Shown piece after piece: positions 18,401 to 21,272 of a stretch of 21,272 nucleotides of DNA. Origin of the DNA: Saccoglossus kowalevskii (Eukaryota > Hemichordata > Enteropneusta > Harrimaniidae). The stretch spans positions 48,711 through 69,982 of the forward strand of contig NW_003112977.1 in assembly GCF_000003605.2 (NCBI RefSeq). Direction: 5' to 3'. Position numbers and translations under genes: made by a program. A model generated the notes under the pieces. The model was given only the letters and a program-made list of their open reading frames with translations, ran no database searches and was not told the DNA's origin. Position 1 is the stretch's first letter; each line of letters opens with the position of its first letter.

Positions 18401-19919
18401 CGCAGCGCAACGACCACCGCCCTCTAAATGTCTTTGGTTATATTTATACTAGATCTGTGCCACCAAATGGTAAACTACTTACATCAGAATGGCAAATTAG
18501 GATGCGAGTGTCGCGAGCCTTGCAGGTATGATTATGTTTGACTGTCTCAATAAAACGATTGCAGCTAGCCCGTATTTCAAATACATTGAAGGCTGCTGAC
18601 AATGGTTGTTCAATTTTACAGTATCATTCATCCGCCATCGTCGATGCTTCGGAAACACGTCGTGATCAGTCAGCATGTATTTCTGACTGGCGGACGGTTG
18701 TACCATGAACGACATGATTTGTATTCATCCGCGAATTACTCTAAAGTTGGGTTTACTTCAATGCACGTAACGGGACTAGTGAGTAAGATTAATGCAAATA
18801 GTTTAGTCACTATTCATATATACAGTAACACTGCGATAAAGACATTCCGTTTTCGACGTTTTGAAATTCTTTCGTTTTTATGCAGAAAAATAAGTAATCA
18901 TACTTGTGATCACACGTACGGTCTAAGGGTATACATACGCCGTCAGCACATTTGAATTCAGTGTTTTTACATTCACCTTAAAGAGAAAAAAAAATTATTA
19001 TAACACTGCGATTAACACATTGTGGAATTCTTTCGTTTTTATGCAGAAAAATACAGTATTATTAAGTAAAATTACATTTATTAAAGTTCATACATGAGTT
19101 GTTGAACACACTACATAGTTTGTAATTTTATTCAGTTTCTTTCAGTCATTTACGACAAATAAAAGACAAAACTATAGAGAATATAACAAATCATCTTTTT
19201 TTGTAATATTCTTGTGTAATCGGTAATTATGAAAATTATTTCGTTATGAATTATTCTTAATATAAATTAATCTTGTCAAAATTAGTTTTTCATGATTGTT
19301 TCTCCCAAAAAACGAAAGAATTTCACAATGTCGTAAACGGAAAGTGTGGCAGTGTTTACTGTAGTAGCCCTACTCCTAGGTTTAATCTCAGACTAGTAAT
19401 ACATAATAATAGTAATTGTATTACTAGTCTGAGGTGTAATTGAGCTCATTCCTGTGGTATAGAGGATTTTCCGTACAATTGCGAGATCTCGCGAGATGCA
19501 TGAAAGACGCGCGTCGAACGTCTGCCGCAAAAATCGAACGATTTGATTTTGAACTAGAATTTCTTTATTTCGTAGCTTACATTGACCGGCCGATCTTCGA
19601 CAGAGGAATACTGCTTCCGAATACCCTTACTTAATCGAAATTGCCTATCATCAAATGTGGACAGCACATTATTAAGCATGGAAATGTCCCCGAAATACTT
19701 TCGCGTTTGTCGAATCCTACGCGATGTTTGACGCCACTACGACGCTATGACCTTTGTTTGTCTTGTTTTTACGTTCGATTTCACACATAACGCGTGATTC
19801 TCGCAGTGAACGGAAAATGGTCTATTGGACTGATGTTAATTTATTGTCATTTCATTTTCAGTCGATATAGCTACAGGATGACTACGTCACAGGCAGTTTG
19901 GCCATCCAAGAATTACACT
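7364..19919 (+). CDS. DEG/ENaC (ASC) channel subunit with four LDLa domains, 12 coding exons, 3' incomplete
   Basis: This is a plasma-membrane cation channel subunit of the DEG/ENaC family; members form trimeric, usually Na+-selective, often amiloride-sensitive channels gated by ligand, acid, peptide or force. Joining 7364-7826, 8466-8582, 9383-9499, 11125-11256, 12513-12644, 13088-13391, 14275-14381, 15986-16149, 16278-16364, 17897-18005, 18453-18525 and 19862-19919 gives 621 residues with no stop. Visible in order: cytosolic N-terminus with the HG gating motif (60-61), TM1 (about 75-97), FPSVTMCN (118-125), LDLa domains at 157-193, 196-230, 235-272 and 278-318, palm/finger with YGNCFTFN (432-439), GFVLSIHNP (479-487), a cysteine-rich domain (C525 to C601) ending in GCECREPC, and [10 protein letters not shown] (611-620). 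TM2 and the GxS filter are absent, so the gene continues beyond the window. Family assignment is firm; ligand and physiological role cannot be read from the sequence. Confidence 0.93.
7835..7915 (+). mobile_element. Fragment of a pogo/Tigger-like element end
   Basis: After TA, the sequence CACTGTAACCTCGTTATAAC and the repeated TTCGTTATA motif resemble the ends of Tc1/mariner-pogo elements (CAGT..AACCTCG type). It starts 8 nt after the exon 1 donor. No partner end was found in intron 1, so this is probably a decayed fragment. Confidence 0.45.
8466..8582 (+). CDS. Exon 2: LDLa domain 1
   Basis: 117 nt, residues 155-193, with phase-1 introns on both sides (acceptor ATTAATAG|GG, donor C|GTACGT). 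The six cysteines are 157, 164, 171, 178, 184 and 193, in the order C-IPC-YC-LCNG-DC-SEDEKNC. The acidic residues around NSEDE match the Ca2+-binding loop of LDLa modules. In other proteins these modules bind ligands or accessory proteins. Here the module follows the first extracellular strand after TM1. Confidence 0.92.
8964..9359 (+). mobile_element. C1: family-C transposon immediately upstream of exon 3
   Basis: This is collinear with the reverse complement of C2 across nearly its whole length, for example TTACAAACTATGTAGTGTGT (9225-9244). Its termini are decayed: the left shows CAGT followed by extra bases, and the right ends CGCAGTGTTATAATAAC instead of the CTG end. The right end lies within about 25 nt of exon 3's acceptor, so the element probably supplies the branch point region of that intron (inference). 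Confidence 0.75.
9383..9499 (+). CDS. Exon 3: LDLa domain 2
   Basis: 117 nt, residues 194-232, phase 1-1, the same length as exon 2. The acceptor is CTCTTTAAG|GT and the donor G|GTACGT. Cysteines are 196, 203, 208, 215, 221 and 230, with a canonical [11 protein letters not shown] Ca2+ loop. Transposon C1 ends about 23 nt upstream of the exon and D1 starts 51 nt downstream. A diverged inverted copy of the first 86 nt lies in intron 11 (18891-18976). Confidence 0.92.
9551..9918 (+). mobile_element. D1: 368-bp MITE after exon 3
   Basis: Imperfect terminal inverted repeats: AATAGAGGATTTTCCGTACA at the left, and the reverse complement of the right end AATAGACCATTTTCCGTACA, followed by TGCGAGA on both sides. 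It is almost identical to D2 over 368 bp in the same orientation. There is no meaningful ORF, and no target duplication could be assigned with confidence. Confidence 0.8.
10302..10446 (+). mobile_element. E1: degraded E-family copy in intron 3
   Basis: TATGAGGATATCACTAGAAC and ACGAAGACAGTACGG resemble the left part of E2, and GTGGTATTCTCGTGATAATA (10425-10444) resembles its right end. The interior differs, so this is an old or related copy. Confidence 0.45.
10574..10603 (+). repeat. Collapsed E-family end, small hairpin
   Basis: TTATTACGGTATCCTCGTAATAACC holds the E right terminus fused to a few bases of the inverted left terminus. TTATTACG and CGTAATAA form an 8-bp stem. Best read as an E element that lost its interior. 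Confidence 0.5.
10686..10767. repeat. TA microsatellite, left copy
   Basis: About 41 TA units in intron 3 followed by CACACACC. The run and its 100-nt right flank recur after the N gap, probably the same locus assembled twice. Confidence 0.9.
10873..10922. other. Assembly gap (50 N)
   Basis: Exactly 50 unknown bases, a conventional placeholder length rather than a measured distance. It lies between two near-identical blocks (10681-10872 and 10923-11122). Confidence 0.98.
10929..11011. repeat. TA microsatellite, right copy
   Basis: About 41 TA units preceded by ATGTTCA and followed by CACACACCA, matching the left copy on both sides. It lies in intron 3, about 110 nt before exon 4. Confidence 0.9.
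11125..11256 (+). CDS. Exon 4: LDLa domain 3
   Basis: 132 nt, residues 233-276, phase 1-1. The acceptor is TTTTCTCAG|TA and the donor T|GTAAGT. Cysteines are 235, 242, 247, 254, 260 and 272. The loop before the sixth cysteine, [11 protein letters not shown], is three residues longer than in domain 1. A TA microsatellite and an assembly gap lie just upstream in intron 3, but the exon itself reads cleanly. Confidence 0.92.
11312..11350. repeat. Imperfect hairpin after exon 4
   Basis: TGCATAATTAGCTAG and CTAGCTAATTTATGC are complementary apart from a single-base bulge, with a 9-nt loop. It lies 55 nt into intron 4. Confidence 0.7.
11543..11841 (+). mobile_element. B1: TTAA-flanked MITE, about 300 bp, intron 4
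   Basis: The left end AAGCGCAGTAGTCGTCGCGC and the right end GCGCGACGACTACCGCGCT are inverted repeats, flanked by TTAA at 11539-11542 and 11842-11845. The interior shares GAAGAGCGCATTGGATTGTG with B2. No transposase coding. Confidence 0.82.
12332..12412. repeat. GACA tetranucleotide microsatellite
   Basis: About 20 perfect GACA units in intron 4, ending 100 nt before exon 5. Such a run is expected to vary in length between individuals. Confidence 0.95.
12513..12644 (+). CDS. Exon 5: LDLa domain 4
   Basis: 132 nt, residues 277-320, phase 1-1. The acceptor is CATTTCTCAG|TC and the donor G|GTAAGA. Cysteines are 278, 284, 296, 303, 309 and 318. The spacing between the second and third cysteines is unusually long (11 residues), and the Ca2+ loop reads [11 protein letters not shown], with Gly-Asp replacing the usual Ser-Asp. 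The domain is still a clear LDLa module, though the least canonical of the four. Confidence 0.9.
12698..12900 (-). mobile_element. D3: internally deleted, inverted D-family MITE after exon 5
   Basis: The inverted match to D1 includes TCGCGTGGGATTCGACAAAC (about 12789-12810) and ATGCTTAATAATGT. About 165 bp of the middle is missing, and the right terminus reads GAGATCTCGCAGTTGAAAGG. It begins 54 nt after the donor of exon 5. It is more diverged than D1 and D2, so it is an older insertion. Confidence 0.7.
13088..13391 (+). CDS. Exon 6: extracellular finger/palm region
   Basis: 304 nt, residues 321-421 plus two bases of codon 422. The acceptor is CACTTTCAG|AG and the donor GG|GTAATG (phase 2). 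The exon resumes ASC sequence after the LDLa array. FYANVST-like sequence gives one N-glycosylation sequon (N358-V-S). It ends with [12 protein letters not shown] (C412, C419), the conserved cysteine pair that precedes the YGNC motif in this family. The middle is variable, as is usual for the finger domain. Confidence 0.9.
13811..14077. repeat. 28-bp minisatellite in intron 6
   Basis: Nine units begin at 13832, 13860, 13888, 13916, 13944, 13972, 14000, 14028 and 14056, with consensus TGCATCATGCATAAATTATG followed by AAGATTTA, after a degenerate start at 13811. Each unit holds the palindrome ATGCAT, and variants with ATGCAG form a TGCAT-AAATT-ATGCA inverted repeat. Confidence 0.92.
14275..14381 (+). 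CDS. Exon 7: YGNCFTFN signature exon
   Basis: 107 nt, codons 422-457 plus one base. The acceptor is TATTTACAG|G and the donor TATG|GTAATA (phase 1). The encoded [14 protein letters not shown] is a strong ASC-family signature. Phase 2 at the acceptor restores the frame from exon 6. MITE A2 begins 25 nt after the donor. Confidence 0.92.
14407..14552 (-). mobile_element. A2: TTAA-flanked MITE, inverted
   Basis: Inverted relative to A1: it shares GCTTGTTTGTAAACAATGAC and CATGCGCAGGTGACGAC. TTAA flanks are at 14403-14406 and 14553-14556. It starts 25 nt after the exon 7 donor. Confidence 0.82.
14736..14772 (+). mobile_element. B3: left end of a B-family MITE
   Basis: AGGGCGGTAGTCGTCGCGCT follows TTAA (14732-14735) and continues GCGCATG. 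No matching right end was found downstream in intron 7, so this is a truncated copy or an element whose other end has diverged. Confidence 0.55.
15524..15601 (+). mobile_element. E3: right-hand remnant of an E-family MITE
   Basis: CCGACGCGTAACGGAG, CATACTGCCTGAGTGCA and GGTATTCTCGTAATATTCTT follow the order of the right half of E2 (CCGACGCGCAGCGGAG, CATACTGTCTGAGTGCA, GGTATCCTCGTAATAACCTT). The left half is missing. Confidence 0.5.
15640..15901 (+). repeat. Two direct copies of a roughly 100-bp sequence in intron 7
   Basis: 15640-15734 and 15792-15901 share TGTGACGTAATTTTCCAAAT, CAAAAGCATG and GCGTCAG in the same order. The second copy has about 15 extra bases around GTTTAGTGACGGAATTC. They are probably parts of an older unrecognised element. 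No coding potential seen. Confidence 0.65.
15986..16149 (+). CDS. Exon 8: palm domain, GLTLILFVE to IGISM
   Basis: 164 nt, residues 458-512. The acceptor is CTTCAATCAG|GA and the donor ATG|GTAAGA (phase 0). It encodes [14 protein letters not shown] and [10 protein letters not shown], the family's G-L-x-L strand and the GFKVxIHDP-like strand, followed by the [11 protein letters not shown] strand. Confidence 0.92.
16278..16364 (+). CDS. Exon 9: start of the cysteine-rich domain
   Basis: 87 nt, residues 513-541, phase 0-0. The acceptor follows a long T tract (TTTCTCAATAG|AG) and the donor is CTG|GTATGT. It encodes LEQPWDNC and HYSYSLL, equivalent to the L..PY..C and YS...C elements of the family. 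The upstream intron is only 128 nt, the shortest in the gene. Confidence 0.9.
16717..16766. repeat. 25-bp tandem duplication
   Basis: Two units, each ending GTATTCGTGTCGCCG, at 16717-16741 and 16742-16766 in intron 9, differing at two positions by eye. Confidence 0.75.
16960..17115 (+). mobile_element. A3: A-family MITE in intron 9
   Basis: Same orientation and nearly the same length as A1, sharing GCGCATGCGTCAG and TGTCATTGTTTACAAACA. The right flank is TTAA (17116-17119); the left is CTAA (16956-16959), one change from TTAA. Confidence 0.82.
17231..17464 (+). mobile_element. E2: MITE with a tandemly doubled 103-bp core
   Basis: The left end AGGTTATTACGAGGATACC is perfectly inverted at the right end (GGTATCCTCGTAATAACCT, 17446-17464). 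The unit starting at 17231 is repeated at 17334 with essentially no difference, so the left terminus occurs twice. The unit contains a short hairpin, TCGACC...GGTCGA. The ends are embedded in TA-rich DNA and no target duplication is obvious. Confidence 0.75.
17897..18005 (+). CDS. Exon 10: cysteine-rich domain, ends at a GC donor
   Basis: 109 nt, residues 542-577 plus one base. The acceptor is CACAACAG|GC. It encodes [14 protein letters not shown] and YTKCSIL, holding cysteines 543, 547, 556, 558 and 570, the dense disulfide region of the thumb. No GT donor keeps the frame. The donor is AAG|GCAAGTG, the typical GC-AG form, giving phase 1. With exon 11 the junction reads NKTQ-D-LCHQ. Confidence 0.9.
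18006..18452 (+). other. Intron 10, GC-AG type
   Basis: The intron starts GCAAGTG and ends TTATACTAG. GC donors are a minority class of U2 introns and usually have strong matches elsewhere in the donor, as here (AAG|GCAAGT). It contains MITE B2 (18150-18423), which ends only 29 nt before exon 11. Confidence 0.88.
18150..18423 (+). mobile_element. B2: B-family MITE in intron 10
   Basis: It begins AGGGCGGTAGTCGCCGCGCC after TTAA (18146-18149) and ends CGACCACCGCCCT before CTAA (18424-18427), a decayed TTAA. It shares CCTCATACTTGTGATTTCC and the 3' third with B1. The right end is 29 nt from exon 11. Confidence 0.8.
18453..18525 (+). CDS. Exon 11: end of the cysteine-rich domain
   Basis: 73 nt, end of codon 578 through 601 plus two bases. 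The acceptor is TTATACTAG|AT and the donor TGCAG|GTATGA (phase 2). The encoded LGCECREPC matches the conserved CxCxxPC-type end of the domain. Reading frames 1 and 2 either stop or lose these cysteines, which fixes the frame and thereby the GC donor of exon 10. Confidence 0.9.
18823..19361 (-). mobile_element. C2: CAGT-ended non-autonomous DNA transposon carrying an exon fragment
   Basis: The termini read CAGTAACACTGCG (18823) and, on the other strand, CAGTAAACACTGCC (from 19361 inward). About 60 bp of imperfect terminal inverted repeat follows, including GAAATTCTTTCGTTTTT on both sides. The element is bounded by TA at 18821-18822 and 19362-19363. TA targets with CAGT ends suggest the Tc1/mariner-pogo group (inference). 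From left to right it holds terminus, exon-3 fragment, a second shortened terminus (about 19001-19058), internal DNA, and the other terminus. It encodes no transposase. Confidence 0.8.
18891..18976 (-). pseudogene. Inverted, truncated copy of LDLa exon 3 inside transposon C2
   Basis: The reverse complement matches the first 86 nt of exon 3 with 9 mismatches by eye. The match extends outward through the acceptor AG and the CTCTTTA tract (18977-18990). The frame is open to ...CDHKYDYL. Four changes are silent and five alter residues, including the fifth cysteine, which becomes tyrosine; the sixth cysteine and the donor are missing. It is antisense to the host gene, so it cannot be spliced into its mRNA. 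It is flanked on both sides by copies of the transposon terminus. Confidence 0.88.
19387..19433. repeat. Perfect 17-bp inverted repeat
   Basis: CTCAGACTAGTAATACA (19387-19403) and its exact complement (19417-19433) flank a 13-nt AT-rich loop. It sits in intron 11 between elements C2 and D2 and may be the remnant of another small MITE. Confidence 0.85.
19459..19826 (+). mobile_element. D2: 368-bp MITE before exon 12
   Basis: Near-identical to D1 with scattered substitutions, for example GAGATCTCGCGAG against GAGATCTCACGAG. It has the same terminal repeats and ends 35 nt upstream of exon 12, so it directly borders that exon's polypyrimidine tract. No coding capacity. Confidence 0.8.
19862..19919 (+). 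CDS. Exon 12: pre-TM2 WPS motif, last exon in window
   Basis: 58 nt, end of codon 602 through 621. The acceptor is TTCATTTTCAG|T and the donor ACT|GTAAGT (phase 0). It encodes [18 protein letters not shown], matching the family motif Y....S.A.WPS. In this family one or more further exons should encode the helix to TM2 and the cytosolic tail. None was found in the remaining 1353 nt. Confidence 0.91.
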
Positions 19920-20972
19920 GTAAGTAATTGAACCAGTTACTTAAACAGAAACACAAATAAATATATAAAAGTTTGAAAAATTAATATCACGTGCACTAAA
20001 TATGTTATCAGGGGGAAAATTCTCTTCTCTCTCGGGGTTCTCCACACGTGTCAGGGGGGAAACTCGTCTCGTCTCTATATCTCGTCCCCTTGAGGTACGG
20101 GATCGGGAAAGTCACTTATACTTTACAGTCAAATAAGACACCCACAACGAAATACGTTTCAGCTCTCGTCTTAGTCGATCTTTTGGAGCACTCTATAAGA
20201 CACAGCGCCCTGGGGAAAAGTCCCCAAGACTCTCACAAGGCTGAACCAAGACTCGCCTAAGACTGGACTGCCTCAAGGCTCGCCCCTGGACTGGACTCTC
20301 CTTACTCTCCAGGACTGCACCCTCTCTCTTCTGCGTCTGTCGTGGAGTATTCGCCAAGACCAACTCAAACTCTCTTTATTCATTTTCAAAACTCTAACCA
20401 ATTACAAAACAGTAAAAGACTCTAGGGCGTAACCTTCAATCATAAAGCCAATCACACTAAGTACTGAATACGTCATATCTTTTGATTAATCGTTCACTAC
20501 ATTAATAACTATGGATATAAACTGTCAGAATGAGTAGTCTAAAAAGCGGCGGTTATCTGGTAATTAGTTCCAAATCACTGAGCCAAGTTCCGTCCAAAAC
20601 TTCAAATAGACCTAAACGATGACAGACATAACACAGCAATTCGCTCGTAATCAACTAATAAAGTCGGTCAACAGATACGCAAAAACAAATTCATGACAAT
20701 GTAATCACTGGTAAATGTGGTGCGACTAAAATGTGGGGGCGCTATTACTACCATCCACCTTCACTCTGTCTGAAGAGCATAAGATTCGTCTGTGCTCGAC
20801 TCATTTCACTTTCACTCTTTTCACCAAAAAATACGTGGTTATATCAACTAGTTTTTTATCGAGATAGGTATCAACGAACAACGTAAATCTTCAGTTTCTC
20901 GGATTCTGTTATGCCCGCAAACTTGAATAGTTGCGTATTTTAGCTTAAAACAGCCTCCTACAATTTGTTTAT
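19920..20972 (+). other. Start of intron 12
   Basis: Begins GTAAGT after exon 12. No TM2-type exon (hydrophobic helix with G-x-S) was found on the + strand up to the end of the window. It contains the possible LTR, and the fold-back element follows it. Confidence 0.65.
20003..20633. mobile_element. Possible solo LTR
   Basis: The stretch begins TGTTATCAGG and ends AGACATAACA, so both strands start TGTTAT and end ATAACA, as LTRs do. Base composition (C/T-rich, with many short CTC and GGGG runs) differs sharply from its surroundings. Inverted CCAAT boxes (around 20397 and 20449) and a minus-strand AATAAA (20375-20380) favour minus orientation. No 4-6 bp target duplication or adjacent primer-binding site was found, so this could instead be unrelated composition-biased DNA or a promoter. 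Confidence 0.35.
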
Positions 20973-20981
20973 ATTCTATTG

Positions 20982-21233
20982 GGCTTAGTCTTTTCCACCA
21001 AACGAAACGAAACGAAACGAAACCCAAACCCAAACCCTAACCCTAACCCTAACTCGCATTTTTGTTTTCATTGGCCCAATAATATCTGAGAAAATTTCAC
21101 ACTGTGAAATACGGACGTGACGATGTTTGAGGTCGTTCAAAATCTAAGGTTAGGGTTAGGGTTAGGGTTTCGTTTTGTTTCGTTTCGTTTCGTTTTATTT
21201 TGTTTCATTTCGTTTCGTGGAAAAGACTAAGCC
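20982..21233. mobile_element. Fold-back element with telomere-like arms and 9-bp target duplication
   Basis: Perfect 17-bp termini GGCTTAGTCTTTTCCAC and GTGGAAAAGACTAAGCC are flanked by the identical 9-mer ATTCTATTG (20973-20981, 21234-21242). Inside each terminus lies a CGAAA-type tract (CGAAACGAAACG, TTTCGTTTCG) and then a telomere-like tract: CCCTAA units around 21035-21052 and TTAGGG units around 21149-21168. These arms are inverted and can fold. A 9-bp duplication fits Mutator-like elements (inference). There is no ORF. Confidence 0.85.
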
Positions 21234-21272
21234 ATTCTATTGGTGTTCAAACTGGTACTTGTGTTAACGCGG

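Noticed and set aside
20982-21233. Chromosome end marked by TTAGGG repeats
   Set aside because: The tracts are short, inverted and enclosed by transposon termini with a target duplication, and unique DNA continues after them.

Overview
The window is nuclear DNA from an animal, probably a marine invertebrate. It carries one large gene on the + strand, split by many introns into exons of 58 to 463 nt and embedded in AT-rich DNA full of short non-autonomous transposons and microsatellites. No bacterial-style genes, rRNA or tRNA were recognised. The species cannot be named from the sequence; a TTAGGG-type telomere-like tract and the protein architecture fit a deuterostome or lophotrochozoan.

The gene encodes a DEG/ENaC (amiloride-sensitive sodium channel, ASC family) subunit with four LDL-receptor class A (LDLa) modules inserted in its extracellular part. 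Twelve coding exons between 7364 and 19919 join in one open frame of 621 residues. They run from the start codon through TM1, the LDLa array, the palm/finger region and the cysteine-rich domain to the WPS motif before TM2. TM2, with the pore and selectivity filter, must lie downstream of the window. Each LDLa module is one exon flanked by phase-1 introns. Intron 10 is a GC-AG intron.

Layout: 1-7324 is intergenic or upstream DNA holding a Harbinger-like element (3856-4510), a 45-bp minisatellite (5199-5520), a GTT microsatellite and a TTAA-flanked MITE (6784-6938). 7325-19919 is the gene. Its introns carry at least five MITE families, here called A (TTAA, about 150 bp), B (TTAA, about 290 bp), C (CAGT termini, TA target), D (368 bp) and E (built from a 103-bp unit), plus TA, GACA and 28-bp tandem repeats and one 50-N assembly gap. 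Past 19920 come a possible solo LTR (20003-20633) and a small fold-back element with telomere-like arms and a perfect 9-bp target duplication (20982-21233).

The most interesting observation is in intron 11. A complete 539-bp family-C transposon there carries, inverted, an 86-nt piece of LDLa exon 3 of this same gene together with its splice acceptor. The parent-like copy of that transposon abuts exon 3 in intron 2. This looks like transposon-mediated exon capture inside an exon-shuffled gene. A second point is that the sequence around the N gap is probably one locus represented twice.
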